A stretch of DNA of 64,000 nucleotides, from NCBI RefSeq assembly GCF_041102775.1, contig NZ_JBGCUO010000001.1:2170001-2234000 (forward strand), in the 5' to 3' direction. This document shows, in pieces, positions 23,808 through 33,552 of this stretch. Made by a program: the position numbers and the translations under genes. Position 1 is the stretch's first letter. Each line of letters opens with the position of its first letter. Source of the DNA: Alcanivorax sp. REN37. GTDB taxonomy: Bacteria; Pseudomonadota; Gammaproteobacteria; Pseudomonadales; Alcanivoracaceae. The notes beneath the pieces were generated by a model. The model was not told where the DNA came from. It was given only the letters and a program-made list of their open reading frames with translations, and made no database searches.

Positions 23808-26717
23808 ATGAAAAAAACACTTTGTGCGCTCATCGCGCTGTTAATGCTTACGCTAGTAACGGCCTGTGGCGACAGTTCCTCGTCACGCAAACCGTCACCG
23901 CCGGACGACGGCAATCCGGATACCGAACACCCCATTGAAGAACCCGAGCCGCCGGAGCCGCCGCTGGTCAAAGCCGACGGTAGCATCGAAGTACTGTCCA
24001 ACCGTGCCGATCTGATTAGTGGCGGCGACGCCCTGATCCGCGTGCAGACGGCCGACGCCGACGCCTTGCAAGGCGCGACCCTGCGCATCAACGGCAAGGA
24101 CGCCGGCGCCATGCTGGCAGCGCAGGAGGACGGTGCGCTGGTCGGTCTCGTCAGCGGCCTGACACTGGGCGAAAACACCCTGCACGTGCGCCTGCGCGAC
24201 AACAGTTATCTGGAGCGCACGCTGATCAACCACCCGCGCGGTGGGCCGGTATTTTCCGGCCCGCAGGTGCAACCGTGGCATTGCCCCAACAGCGATCGCA
24301 GCCAGGATCAGTACTGCAACCAAGCGCCGGAATACAGCTTCAAGTATCTGCCGGCGAGCGTAATGGATTCATTCATCAGCAAGGCCGGCGAGTACAGCAG
24401 CCCGCAGGATTACTTCAGCGCTCCGGTAGACATGCTGGCGATGATGCTGACCGGCCAGGAGCTGCTCGACTACGACCCTGAGCAGCCGCCCAAACGCAGC
24501 AGCATTGCCAAAGTGACCAGCGAAACCGGCGTCACCATGCCGTTCATCGTGCGGGTGGAAAAAGGCGTCATCAACCGCGACCGTTACCAGATCATGGCGC
24601 TGTTCGATCCCGAGCAACCGTGGACCGCGCTGGCGCCGCAGCCGCAGTGGAACCACAAGCTATTGGTGCACCACGGCAGCAACGTCGGCGTTGAATATGG
24701 CATGGCCAATCCGCCCAACTCCGATGTCGGCAACAGCATTATCGTGGCGCTGGCGCGCGGCTTCGTGACGCTGTCCAACGCCCAAGCCAACCTCGGCCAC
24801 AACGCCAACCTGGTCACCGGCGCCGAGTCGCTGATGATGGCCAAGGAACACATCATCGAGCAGTACGGCCTGCTGCGCTTCACCATCGGCACCGGCTGCT
24901 CCGGTGGCGCCATCATGCAGCTGCATGTGGCCAACGCCTATCCAGGCATCTACCAAGGCGTGATCGTGCAGTGCGCCTATCCCGATGTGTGGACCACGGC
25001 GGTGCAATTTGCTGATTACCACCTGCTCAACAAGCAATTCAGCTGGTCACTTCCTTCCGCGCCGGAAGACGTGTTGCTGATGCTGAAAAGCCTGCTGCTG
25101 GACCCCGGTCCGGTGCCGATGATTTCGTTCTACGGCCACCTGCCGATCAACCCGATCGTGTCCGATGAAGCCTTCTTCCCCGGCGCCTTCCCGACGCAGG
25201 ACAACTGCCGTGGCATCCAAGATCCGAGCATTCTCTATGACGCCGAAACCAACCCCGGCGGACTGCGCTGCGGGCTGGTGGACTGGATGCATAACCAATT
25301 CGGCGTGCGCGGCAGCGAGGTGTGGAGCCCGGCCGAAGAAGCCATCAGCCGCGGCTTCACCGCCACGCCGTTCGACAACGTCGGCGTGCAGTACGGCCTC
25401 AAGGCCCTGCAACTGGGGCTGATCACCGGTCAGCAGTTTCTCGATGTGAACCGCAAGATGGGCGGCCTCGATATCGACTTCCAACGCCAGGACCAGCGCA
25501 GCGTGGCCGACCACGACGCGCTGCGCTTTGCTTACCGCAGCGGTGCCATCAACACCTTCCAGAACATGAACAGCACCGCCATCATCGACCTGCGCGGGCT
25601 GGATCCCGGCTTCGCCCATGATGCCTTCCACTCCTGGCAGTTCCGCGCGCGCTTGGAGCAAAACCAGGACGACACCCAGAACCATGTGATCTGGTTCGGC
25701 CCAGTGCCGCTGGCCGGCGACACGCTCTACACCACCCAGGCACTGCTAGTAATGAACGAGTGGCTGAACAACGTCGAAGCCAGCGATGACGCGCTGACGC
25801 TGGGTGAGAAACTGCGCGCCTACAAACCGGTGCAGGCACGCGATCGCTGCCTGTCGGTGTCCTCGCTGTTCGACGCCGAGCACCTGCCGCCGCTGCTAAG
25901 CGCCACCTTCACACCCAACCCGCCGCCACTGCTGGACCTGTCTAAGATCCCAGCGGCCCCGGCGCAGCTCGGCAAGCTGGTGGATGCGGTCACCAACCAA
26001 GTGTGCGGCCTCAGCCTCGAACAGCTCACCAATGTGTCACACCTGCTCGACCTGCCGGACGGCGGCGCGCTCAGCAACGTGCTTGGCGAGCTGACGCGAC
26101 CGATCGATCAGCTGCTGAAACCGATCACCGATCTGCAAAGCACGCTGGTCACCACCCGCTTCGGCACGCCGCGCATCATGGCCGGTGACGACCTCACCAC
26201 GCTGGCCAACAAATGCCAGCTGAAACCGGTGGATCCAGCGGACTACGCCACCGCGCCGTTCCTGTCGCTGACCGATCCCGCCGGGCTGGCCAAGCAATTG
26301 GCCAACACCATGGTGGAAGGCGCTACCAAACCGCAGTCGATCCCGGGTCTGATCAAGGGTCTGCTGCCGTCCGCCATCACCAACCCGTTGTCGGTGGTGG
26401 ATAACCTGGTCGGGCTGTTCGAGAAAGGCATTAAGGATCCCACCTCGCTGCCGACTGAGGTGCTCAACACGCTGGCGATGACGCTGACCCCAGATCCGCG
26501 CGACTTTGCCCGCAAGGTGGAAGCCATCTTCCCTGACGGTGTCTGCGACTACAGTCTGCCGCCGGTGGGTGCCGAGCCGACGGTGCCGTGGTTGCAATAC
26601 GGCGATGCCGAGCAGGTGGTCTACGGCGGCGAACCCCTGGCGGACGAAAGCGCGCCGGCGTCACGCCAAGGCTGGGCCTCGCCCAACTTTGGTCTGGCGT
26701 TGCCGACCGCCCACTGA
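23808..26717 (+). CDS. DUF6351 family lipoprotein, alpha/beta-hydrolase-like
   Basis: The 969-aa exported protein has lipobox VTAC (Cys20) and an acidic Pro-rich linker. An N-terminal beta domain (about 60-140) is followed by GGPVFSGPQVQPWHC, a stretch I associate with DUF6351. The middle has an alpha/beta-hydrolase look: GTGCSGGA places a candidate nucleophile Ser365 in a nucleophile-elbow-like loop, followed by a YPGIYQGVIVQCAYPD strand. A late FPDGVCDYSLPPVG matches the family C-terminus. An extra helical region (about 790-920) separates NKCQLKPVDPADY from that end. Relatives are uncharacterised; a distant likeness to hydroxybutyrate-oligomer hydrolases suggests extracellular ester cleavage. 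ATG 23808 has GAGGT 7 bases upstream and starts a normal signal peptide. A strong terminator follows. Confidence 0.75.
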   Translation: MKKTLCALIALLMLTLVTACGDSSSSRKPSPPDDGNPDTEHPIEEPEPPEPPLVKADGSIEVLSNRADLISGGDALIRVQTADADALQGATLRINGKDAGAMLAAQEDGALVGLVSGLTLGENTLHVRLRDNSYLERTLINHPRGGPVFSGPQVQPWHCPNSDRSQDQYCNQAPEYSFKYLPASVMDSFISKAGEYSSPQDYFSAPVDMLAMMLTGQELLDYDPEQPPKRSSIAKVTSETGVTMPFIVRVEKGVINRDRYQIMALFDPEQPWTALAPQPQWNHKLLVHHGSNVGVEYGMANPPNSDVGNSIIVALARGFVTLSNAQANLGHNANLVTGAESLMMAKEHIIEQYGLLRFTIGTGCSGGAIMQLHVANAYPGIYQGVIVQCAYPDVWTTAVQFADYHLLNKQFSWSLPSAPEDVLLMLKSLLLDPGPVPMISFYGHLPINPIVSDEAFFPGAFPTQDNCRGIQDPSILYDAETNPGGLRCGLVDWMHNQFGVRGSEVWSPAEEAISRGFTATPFDNVGVQYGLKALQLGLITGQQFLDVNRKMGGLDIDFQRQDQRSVADHDALRFAYRSGAINTFQNMNSTAIIDLRGLDPGFAHDAFHSWQFRARLEQNQDDTQNHVIWFGPVPLAGDTLYTTQALLVMNEWLNNVEASDDALTLGEKLRAYKPVQARDRCLSVSSLFDAEHLPPLLSATFTPNPPPLLDLSKIPAAPAQLGKLVDAVTNQVCGLSLEQLTNVSHLLDLPDGGALSNVLGELTRPIDQLLKPITDLQSTLVTTRFGTPRIMAGDDLTTLANKCQLKPVDPADYATAPFLSLTDPAGLAKQLANTMVEGATKPQSIPGLIKGLLPSAITNPLSVVDNLVGLFEKGIKDPTSLPTEVLNTLAMTLTPDPRDFARKVEAIFPDGVCDYSLPPVGAEPTVPWLQYGDAEQVVYGGEPLADESAPASRQGWASPNFGLALPTAH

Positions 26718-26733
26718 ACCGATAACCACCCAC

Positions 26734-26766
26734 AAAAAAAGCCCCGCATCACTGCGGGGCTTTTTC
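26734..26766. terminator. Bidirectional intrinsic terminator
   Basis: Stem AGCCCCGCA (26741-26749) / TGCGGGGCT (26754-26762), loop TCAC, with an A-run before and T5 after. It separates the convergent lipoprotein and thiolase genes. Confidence 0.92.
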
Positions 26767-26822
26767 ATTGGAGCCAATCACCGGCCCCCGATCTCAACAG
26801 CAGCACGGGGCCGCTGCTGACA

Positions 26823-28109
26823 TCACTTTTCCAACACTGCCACGACGCCTTGCCCGCCGGCAGCACAGATCGAGATCAGCGCCCGGCCACTGCCTTTTTC
26901 GTTCAGCAGCTTGGCCGCGTTGGCGAGGATGCGACCACCAGTGGCGGCGAACGGGTGACCGGCCGCCAGCGAGCTGCCTTTCACGTTCAGCTTCTCGCGG
27001 TCAATGCTGCCCAGCGGCGCATCACGGCCCAGCTTCTCCTTGCAGAACGCCGGGTCTTCCCAGGCTTTCAAGGTGGCCAGCACCTGCGAGGCAAAGGCTT
27101 CGTGGATTTCGTAAAAGTCGAAGTCCTGCAGCGTGATGCCGAGCTTGTCGAGCATGCTCGGCACTGCGTAGGCCGGCGCCATCAGCAGGCCTTCCTTCTT
27201 GCCGACGAAGTCCACGGCGGCCACTTCACCCAACGTCAGGTAAGCCAGCACCGGCAGATTGCGCTCCGCGGCCCATTCCTCGGACGCCAGCAACACCGCA
27301 GACGCACCGTCGGTCAGCGGGGTGGAGTTGGCGGCGGTCATGGTGCCGCCTTCGCCGCCGAATACCGGCTTCAGGGTGGCCAGTTTTTCCAGTGTGGAGT
27401 CGGCGCGCAGGTTGTTGTCGCGGTTGAGGCCGTGGAACGGGCTGATCAGGTCGTCCTGCCAGCCTTCGTCGTAGGCCTTGCCCAGATTTTTGTGGGAGCG
27501 CCAGGCCAGCTCATCCTGTGCTTCGCGGGTGATGCCCCACTCCTTGGCGGTGAGGGCAGCGTGGTCACCCATCGCCAGACCGGTGCGCGGCTCAGCGTTC
27601 TTCGGCACGTCCGGCATGAACCACTTCGGGTTCAGCAGTTTCAGCGCCAGCTTGGCTTTCTCGCCATTGGTCTTGGCTTTGTTGATTTCCATGAACACTT
27701 TGCGCTTTTCATCGTTCACGCCCAGCGGTGCGTCGGAGGTGGTGTCAACACCGCCGGCGATGCCGGATTCGATCTGACCCAGCGCAATCTTGTTGGCCAC
27801 CAGAATCGCCGCTTCCAGGCCGGTGCCGCAGGCTTGCTGCAGGTCGTAGGCCGGGGTTTCCGGTGCCAGACCGGAACTGAGCACGCATTCGCGCACCAAG
27901 TTGAAATCACGGGAGTGCTTCATGACCGCGCCGGCCGCCACTTCACCGAGCTGCTCGCCCTTGAGGTTAAAGCGCTGCACCAAGCCACTGATGGCAGCGG
28001 TGAGCATGTCTTGGTTTGATACGCCAAAATAGGCGGTGTTGCTGCGTGCAAACGGAATCCGGTTGCCGCCGATGATTGCCACGCGCCGAACGCTCTGACC
28101 TGCCAGCAT
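26823..28109 (-). CDS. Acetyl-CoA C-acyltransferase (thiolase, FadI/AtoB-like)
   Basis: This 428-aa thiolase carries the nucleophilic Cys in QQACGTGLEAA, the GHPFAATGGR His motif and the second active Cys in ICAAGGQGV. It cleaves 3-ketoacyl-CoA with CoA in beta-oxidation, or condenses acetyl-CoA. Length and the MGDHAALTAKEWGITRE segment fit the FadI-like branch. The usual FadJ-type partner is absent; instead a FabG-like reductase gene lies divergently, a pair seen together in several lipid-using Gammaproteobacteria. Two close ATGs exist; 28109 is preferred since GGAGG is 8 bases upstream, against 2 bases for 28115. A promoter-like pair is found at 28269-28241. Confidence 0.88.
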   Translation of the reverse strand: MLAGQSVRRVAIIGGNRIPFARSNTAYFGVSNQDMLTAAISGLVQRFNLKGEQLGEVAAGAVMKHSRDFNLVRECVLSSGLAPETPAYDLQQACGTGLEAAILVANKIALGQIESGIAGGVDTTSDAPLGVNDEKRKVFMEINKAKTNGEKAKLALKLLNPKWFMPDVPKNAEPRTGLAMGDHAALTAKEWGITREAQDELAWRSHKNLGKAYDEGWQDDLISPFHGLNRDNNLRADSTLEKLATLKPVFGGEGGTMTAANSTPLTDGASAVLLASEEWAAERNLPVLAYLTLGEVAAVDFVGKKEGLLMAPAYAVPSMLDKLGITLQDFDFYEIHEAFASQVLATLKAWEDPAFCKEKLGRDAPLGSIDREKLNVKGSSLAAGHPFAATGGRILANAAKLLNEKGSGRALISICAAGGQGVVAVLEK

Positions 28110-28240
28110 CGTCATATCCTCCAGTGATTGAGCTGCGTCTTGCGTCCCGGGATGTGACGGCAAGAAGTTCAGTCGGCAGTCTATGCATCTGCTTTGCACC
28201 CTCATTGGCTGCGCCGCCGAATACGCTCCCGACACCGGTC

Positions 28241-28269
28241 AATATCGGCACCCGGCGCCGGTGCTTCAA
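28241..28269 (-). promoter_or_regulatory. Putative sigma70 promoter of the thiolase gene
   Basis: On the minus strand, -35 TTGAAG (28269-28264) and -10 GATATT (28246-28241) are 17 bases apart. The spacer holds a near-palindrome (GCACC...GGTGC) that could be an operator. Both boxes match the consensus at four of six positions. Confidence 0.4.
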
Positions 28270-28368
28270 TAGCGCCAGCCGCAGGGATCGGCCCCGGGTG
28301 CGCGCTCGGACGCTGCCTTTTTCCTTCTCTGCCTTCCCCGCACCACATTCATATCAGGGTGATTCAAG

Positions 28369-29781
28369 ATGAGCGACGTGTACCAAGCCATTGCCAACTC
28401 CGCCATGGGCAAAAAACTGTTCAGCGCCATGAACCTGCCGATTCCGGTGCTGTTGGAGCGCTATCAGCCGGGTACCACCTCCTTCATCAAGGGCGGCGTG
28501 GTGGTCGGCGCGGCGCCGGGCGGTCTGGCACTGCCGGCGCTGTTCGCCACCCTCAAAGGCGCCCCGGAAGCCAAACTCAATGTGCTCGCCGGCGCCGCCG
28601 CCGAAGCCGAGCTCAATGACGCCGCCCAAGCCGCCGGTGAGTCGCTGGTGTCCTACAGTCCGTCACGGGAAGACGGCCAGCGCTTCAAGGGCCTGGTGTT
28701 TGATGCCACCGGCATCCGCAACACCACCGAGCTGCGTGCGCTGTGGGACTTCTTCAACCCGGTGATCCGCAAACTGGAAAAATCCGGTCGTGTGGTCGTG
28801 ATCGGCCTGACCCCGGAGCGCTGCGACCTGGAACAGCGCATCGCCCAGCGCGGTCTGGAAGGTCTGGTGAAAAGCCTCGGCAAAGAGATCAAAGGCGGCG
28901 CCACTGCCAACCTGGTCTACATGAGCCAAGACGGCGCCGAGCAGCTGGTGGCCCCGCTGCAATTTTTCCTGTCACCGAAATCCGCCTATGTGTCCGGCCA
29001 ATTGGTACGGGTACAGGGCGCCGAAGCGGTGCGGGTCGACTGGCAGAAACCGCTGGCCGGCAAGACCGTGCTGGTCACCGGCGCCGCGCGCGGCATCGGT
29101 GCCGCCATCGCCCAGGTGATGGCCCGTGACGGCGCCAAAGTGGTAGTGCTCGACATCCCGCCGATGGCGGATGACCTCAAGCAAGTGGCCGCACAGATCG
29201 GCGGTGTGGCGCTGGAAGCGGACATCACCGCTGCCGATGCCCCGCAGTTGATCAGCGACAAAGCGCGCGAGCTGGGCGGTCTGGACGTGATTGTCCACAA
29301 CGCCGGCGTCACCCGCGACAAGACCATGGCCGGCATGACCGACAAGCTGTGGGACATGGTGATCGATATCAACATCGCCTCCGAGGAACGCATCAACGCC
29401 CAACTGCTGGCGGACGGCACCCTCAACCAAGGCGGCCGCATTGTCTGCGTGAGTTCCATTTCCGGCATCGCCGGCAACATGGGCCAAACCAACTATGCCA
29501 CCTCCAAGGCGGCAGTGATTGGAATGGTGCAGGGCATGACCGAGTCCCTCGGCGAGCGCGCTATCACCATCAACGCGGTGGCACCGGGCTTCATCGAAAC
29601 CCAAATGACCGCTGCCATTCCGTTCACCATCCGTGAAGCCGGTCGACGCATGAACTCCATGAACCAGGGCGGCCAACCGGTGGACGTGGCAGAGGCCATC
29701 GCCTTCTTCGCCAGCCCCGCCAGCCAAGGCGTCACCGGTAACGTGGTGCGCGTGTGCGGCCAGAGCCTGCTCGGCGCCTAA
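28369..29781 (+). CDS. 3-oxoacyl-ACP/CoA reductase, high-molecular-weight FabG-like SDR
   Basis: The 470-aa protein is nearly twice the size of FabG. Residues 1-220 form a degenerate Rossmann-like domain without a clear cofactor loop. Residues 221-470 are a classical SDR: VLVTGAARGIGAAIA cofactor loop, NAG, catalytic Ser in VCVSSISG and YATSK. This is the layout of FabG4-type reductases, which reduce 3-oxoacyl-CoA or ACP with NADH or NADPH. The divergent thiolase gene suggests a shared role in 3-hydroxyacyl-CoA turnover, in degradation or synthesis. ATG 28369 is preceded by AGGGTGA. A terminator follows directly, so this is a single-gene unit. Confidence 0.87.
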   Translation: MSDVYQAIANSAMGKKLFSAMNLPIPVLLERYQPGTTSFIKGGVVVGAAPGGLALPALFATLKGAPEAKLNVLAGAAAEAELNDAAQAAGESLVSYSPSREDGQRFKGLVFDATGIRNTTELRALWDFFNPVIRKLEKSGRVVVIGLTPERCDLEQRIAQRGLEGLVKSLGKEIKGGATANLVYMSQDGAEQLVAPLQFFLSPKSAYVSGQLVRVQGAEAVRVDWQKPLAGKTVLVTGAARGIGAAIAQVMARDGAKVVVLDIPPMADDLKQVAAQIGGVALEADITAADAPQLISDKARELGGLDVIVHNAGVTRDKTMAGMTDKLWDMVIDINIASEERINAQLLADGTLNQGGRIVCVSSISGIAGNMGQTNYATSKAAVIGMVQGMTESLGERAITINAVAPGFIETQMTAAIPFTIREAGRRMNSMNQGGQPVDVAEAIAFFASPASQGVTGNVVRVCGQSLLGA

Positions 29782-29796
29782 TCCACCCGCAGCAGC

Positions 29797-29825
29797 AAAA
29801 CGCCCCCACCGGGGGCGTTTTTGTT
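29797..29825. terminator. Intrinsic terminator after the FabG-like gene
   Basis: Stem ACGCCCCC / GGGGGCGT with loop ACC, extended by A4 and T5 (29797-29822). It ends the FabG-like transcript and isolates it from rplY. Confidence 0.9.
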
Positions 29826-29937
29826 GGTACGGCGCTGGCTTTTAGCCGCTGATCAAGGGATAATCGCCGCCCCTTTTATCGACCCTGAACGGTGCCTCCG
29901 GTCGCAGGAGCCCGTTTCAGTCACTTTGGAGAACATC

Positions 29938-30570
29938 ATGAGCAAAGCATTTGTGCTCGCGGCCAAACCGCGTCAGGACGTAGGGAAAGGTGCGAGCCGC
30001 CGCCTGCGTCGTGAGCAGTCCTTGGTACCGGCTATCGTTTACGGCGGCGAAGCGCAGCCGGAACAGGTCACCGTTGAGCTGCGTCTGCTGGTCAAGGCCT
30101 TGGAGAGCGACAGCTTCTTCAGCCAGGTCTTCACCCTCGACGTCGACGGCAAGCGTCAGGCCGTGCTGCTGCGCGACCTGCAGCGCCACCCGGCCAAAGG
30201 CTTCCCGACCCACGCTGACTTCCAGCGCGTCAACGCCAACGAAAAAGTCACCGTGCTGGTACAGATCCTGTTCGAGAACGAAGACAAGTGCGTCGGCGTG
30301 AAGCAGCAAGGCGGCCAGATCGCGCGTAACCTGTCCGAAGTTGAAATCAGCGCCCTGCCGGGCGACCTGCCGGAATCTCTGGTGGTCGACCTGACGGACG
30401 TTGAAGTCGGCCAGATCGTGCACCTGTCCAACCTGGTGCTGCCGGAAGGCGTGGAAATCCCGGCTCTGGCGCAAGGTCCGGACCACGATCAGCCGATCGT
30501 GTCCGTGAACGCTGCCCGTGGCGGCGCCAGCGCTGACGAAGACGGCGAAGAAGAAGCCGGCGAAGCCTGA
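29938..30570 (+). CDS. rplY: 50S ribosomal protein L25 (general stress protein Ctc type)
   Basis: The 210-aa protein is the two-domain form of L25. The N-terminal domain (about 1-95) binds 5S rRNA ([22 protein letters not shown]). The C-terminal TL5-type domain (96-190) is followed by an acidic tail [11 protein letters not shown]. coli has only the first domain. ATG 29938 has GGAG 6 bases upstream; the frame is open earlier but lacks family likeness. A -10-like GATAAT is at 29859-29864. The gene pair rplY-pth is common in Gammaproteobacteria; here the usual upstream prs and ispE genes are missing. Confidence 0.94.
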   Translation: MSKAFVLAAKPRQDVGKGASRRLRREQSLVPAIVYGGEAQPEQVTVELRLLVKALESDSFFSQVFTLDVDGKRQAVLLRDLQRHPAKGFPTHADFQRVNANEKVTVLVQILFENEDKCVGVKQQGGQIARNLSEVEISALPGDLPESLVVDLTDVEVGQIVHLSNLVLPEGVEIPALAQGPDHDQPIVSVNAARGGASADEDGEEEAGEA

Positions 30571-30584
30571 GCTGGCGCGGCACT

Positions 30585-31178
30585 GTGGCGGACGTGATCA
30601 AGCTGGTAGTGGGCCTCGGCAATCCCGGGGCCCAATACACCGACACCCGCCACAATGCCGGCGTCTGGTTTATCGACGCCCTGGCCCGACGCCGGGGCGT
30701 TTCGCTTTCCGAGGACCGCAAATACTTCGGCCTCACCGGGCAATTCCAATTGGCAGGGGACACCGTACGCCTGCTGGTACCGACCACCTTTATGAATCGC
30801 AGTGGGCAGGCCACCGCCGCACTGGCGAACTTCTTCCGCATCACCCCGCAGCAGATCCTCGTCGCCCATGACGAATTGGACCTGCCGCCTGGTCAGATCC
30901 GTCTCAAGACCGGCGGCGGCCACGGCGGCCACAACGGACTGCGCGACATCATCTCCCGCCATGGCAACCAGAATGGTTTCCACCGCCTGCGCATCGGCAT
31001 TGGCCATCCCGGCAGCAGTGACCTGGTCACGCCGCACGTGCTCGGCCGCCCGCCGCTGGACGATCGCATTGCCATCGACCGCGCCATTGATGAAGCTGTG
31101 GACCTGGCCGAGCGCTACCTGACCGGCGATCTGTCCGGCGCCATGAACCGGCTCAATGGATTTAAAGCCGGCGGCTGA
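30585..31178 (+). CDS. pth: Peptidyl-tRNA hydrolase
   Basis: Pth frees tRNA from peptidyl-tRNA that drops off the ribosome. The 197-aa protein has [19 protein letters not shown] with the catalytic His23, then [25 protein letters not shown] and a [12 protein letters not shown] segment, all standard for the family. Length is normal. The start is GTG 30585, only 14 bases after the rplY stop, with a weak Shine-Dalgarno, so it probably depends on translation of rplY. The usual next gene, ychF, is absent; 240 non-coding bases follow before the convergent grxD. Confidence 0.95.
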   Translation: MADVIKLVVGLGNPGAQYTDTRHNAGVWFIDALARRRGVSLSEDRKYFGLTGQFQLAGDTVRLLVPTTFMNRSGQATAALANFFRITPQQILVAHDELDLPPGQIRLKTGGGHGGHNGLRDIISRHGNQNGFHRLRIGIGHPGSSDLVTPHVLGRPPLDDRIAIDRAIDEAVDLAERYLTGDLSGAMNRLNGFKAGG

Positions 31179-31376
31179 AATGCAGGTGCTTGCGCACTTT
31201 CCGATGCACGCCCAGCAGTTAATTCATGCCCCTTACTGAACCGGCTGGCCGTTACTTGGCAGCGCGCTATCGCCGCCCCGGCACGGGTTACGCGCTCGGA
31301 TCTGAAACCGGTGGTGGTGGCGGACTCGACGGCATCGCTCCTGCTCCAAGCTGAAACCGGCCCTGATCGCGCCCAT

Positions 31377-31403
31377 AAAAAAACGCCCCAAGGGGGCGTT
31401 TTT
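31377..31403. terminator. Bidirectional intrinsic terminator between pth and grxD
   Basis: Stem ACGCCCC / GGGGCGT is flanked by an A-run (31377-31383) and T5 (31399-31403), so it works in both directions. Confidence 0.88.
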
Positions 31404-31418
31404 CTCGCATCAGTAGGC

Positions 31419-31739
31419 TTATTCGGCCACTGCGCCGTCGATCAGGGTGGCCAGCTCGCCGCTGCGGTACATGTCCAGCAGGATGTCGGAACCACCCACC
31501 AGCTCGCCCTTCACCCACAGCTGCGGGAAGGTCGGCCAGTTGCCGTATTCCGGCAGCTTTTGGCGAATCTCCGGTGCCTCGAGAATGTTCACGTAGGCAA
31601 ACGGTTTGTTAATGGCGGTCATCACCTCGATCGCGCGGGCGGAAAAGCCACACTGCGGAAATTGCGGCGTGCCCTTCATGTACAGGATCACCGGATTGCC
31701 TTCGATCTGCTCGCGGATCACATCCAGGATGTCTTGCAT
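31419..31739 (-). CDS. grxD: Monothiol glutaredoxin (Grx4 type)
   Basis: The 106-aa protein has the single-Cys active site CGFS (Cys30, the same position as in E. coli Grx4) and the GTPQFPQ approach. The WPTFPQLWVKGELVGGSDI segment carries the glutathione-binding TFPQ and GG. Such proteins bind and hand on [2Fe-2S] clusters with glutathione, often with BolA. ATG 31739 starts the conserved MQDILD. No bolA or isc gene is adjacent. The hydantoinase gene lies 58 bases upstream on the same strand and could share the transcript. Confidence 0.95.
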   Translation of the reverse strand: MQDILDVIREQIEGNPVILYMKGTPQFPQCGFSARAIEVMTAINKPFAYVNILEAPEIRQKLPEYGNWPTFPQLWVKGELVGGSDILLDMYRSGELATLIDGAVAE

Positions 31740-31797
31740 CGCTCTCTACCTTTGGGTCAGGGGTGGCACAGGGGGCGATAGTCTAGCAACTGGCCGC

Positions 31798-33366
31798 TCA
31801 AGTCTCCATCGATGCCGGGGCGCCATGGCCACCGCCGCCGGCGCTTTCCAGCCGTAGCCGGTCACCGGCGCAGACCGCCAAGCAGACCTTGGCCGGCAGC
31901 GGCTTGCCGTTCAGCCAATTACGACCTGGCAGCCCGGGCTCACCGCCCGCCAATCCCCACGGCGCACTGACGCGACGCTCGGTCAGCAACGTCACCGTGG
32001 CCGGTGCCAAGAACAGCAGCTCGCGCACCAACCCATCACCACCACGATGACGGCCGGCGCCACCACTGCCGGCGCGCAAACCGTAATGCAATACCCGCAG
32101 CGGATAATGGCTTTCCAGGGATTCAATCGGCGTATTGAGGGTATTGGTCATATGAGTTTGGCGCCCGGACAGGCCGGCACCGGCTGGCCCAGCGCCCATG
32201 CCGCCGCCCATGGTCTCGTAGTAATCCCAGCCCGGCCGGCCCGCCTCACCAGCGCGGCCCAGTGCCAAGTTATTCATACTGCCGTGACTGGCTGCCGGAA
32301 TCCGCTCTGGCAACGCCTGCGCCAACGCCCCGAGCACCACATCAACAATGCGGGTACTGGTTTCCACGTTGCCAGCCGCGGTGGCCGCCGGGCGCTGGGC
32401 ATTGACCAAGCTGCCCACCGGCGCAGTCAGAGTGATTGGCGCAAACAAGCCGGCACAGGCCGGTGCCTGCGCCGGCATCAGACAGCGGAAGCAATAGAAC
32501 ACCGCCGCGGCCGCCACCGACAGCGGGCAATTGAGGTTGCCGGGCACCTGGTCTGCGGTGCCGGTGAAGTCAGCGTTCACGCATTCGCCGCGCACGCGCA
32601 GGGTCACCTGCACATTAATTGATTCAGTGCCCTGGCCGTCGTCATCGAGCTGATCAACAAAGTGGTAGTCGCCGTCCGGCAGTGCCGCCAATGTCTGCCG
32701 CGCCAGCCGCTCAGCATAGGCATTCAGAGCGACCAGTCCGGCACGGAACTGCGCCACCCCGGTGTCCGCAATCCAAGCTGCCAACCAGCGCGCACCGGCA
32801 TCGCAGGCACTGGCCTGGGCGACGAAATCACCCAACTGTGGCGCCTGCTCCGGTGCCGCCAGCGGTTGCGGCAACAGCTGATTGAGCAGCGCGCGCGCCC
32901 AGCGGCCATCGCGGCGCAACCATTGCGGCGCAATCACCACCCCCTCTTCCTCAAGGGTGCGGGAAATCGGCATCGAGCCGGGCGCAGTGGCGCCGATGTG
33001 GGCGTGGTGAGCGCGGGTCACCGCGAACGCCAGCAGCGTGCCGCCGTCATCAAACACCGGCGCCACCACCGTCACGTCCGGCAGGTGGGTGCCGCCGAGG
33101 AACGGATCATTGACCACCAGTAAGTCACCGGGCTGCCACGCCTGGCCGGCCACCACATCGGCCATAGCGAATGCCATGCTGCCAAGGTGCACTGGGATGT
33201 GCGCAGCCTGCGCACAAAGGCCACCGGCGGCATCGAACACGGCACAGGAAAAGTCGAGCCGATCTTTGATGTTGGGCGAGAACGCCGCGCGCTGCAGTAG
33301 CGCCCCCATCTCGGCACAGATGCCCGCTAGACGATGACTGAACACACTCAGTTGGACCGCATCCAC
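31798..33366 (-). CDS. Hydantoinase B / 5-oxoprolinase-type subunit, without its partner
   Basis: This 522-aa protein is related to HyuB of N-methylhydantoinase, acetone carboxylase and the C-terminal half of 5-oxoprolinase. It shows the family features AAFSPNIKDRLDFSCAVFD, HIPVHLGSM, GDLLVVNDPFLGGTHLPDV and late GWDYYETMGGGMGAG. These enzymes hydrolyse cyclic amides with ATP, normally as HyuA-HyuB complexes. No HyuA gene is found next to it or elsewhere in the window. The start is GTG 33366 with GGAG about 7 bases upstream; an ATG at 33408 gives an unlikely extension. It is back to back with argD. The substrate is unknown. Confidence 0.83.
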   Translation of the reverse strand: MDAVQLSVFSHRLAGICAEMGALLQRAAFSPNIKDRLDFSCAVFDAAGGLCAQAAHIPVHLGSMAFAMADVVAGQAWQPGDLLVVNDPFLGGTHLPDVTVVAPVFDDGGTLLAFAVTRAHHAHIGATAPGSMPISRTLEEEGVVIAPQWLRRDGRWARALLNQLLPQPLAAPEQAPQLGDFVAQASACDAGARWLAAWIADTGVAQFRAGLVALNAYAERLARQTLAALPDGDYHFVDQLDDDGQGTESINVQVTLRVRGECVNADFTGTADQVPGNLNCPLSVAAAAVFYCFRCLMPAQAPACAGLFAPITLTAPVGSLVNAQRPAATAAGNVETSTRIVDVVLGALAQALPERIPAASHGSMNNLALGRAGEAGRPGWDYYETMGGGMGAGPAGAGLSGRQTHMTNTLNTPIESLESHYPLRVLHYGLRAGSGGAGRHRGGDGLVRELLFLAPATVTLLTERRVSAPWGLAGGEPGLPGRNWLNGKPLPAKVCLAVCAGDRLRLESAGGGGHGAPASMET

Positions 33367-33552
33367 CCCTGCTCTCCCGGTTCCCGGCCAGCGCCGGCAA
33401 ACCGCCATGCTACGACATCAGACCCGCAATTGCGCCCGCATCGGCGGGCCGTTATCATCGAACGTCCGCGGCAGCCCAGGCTGCCGTTTTTGTTTGCGCA
33501 GACCGCCGCCCGGCGGACCTCTCCACTTGAATTTCCGGCTGATGGAACGCAG

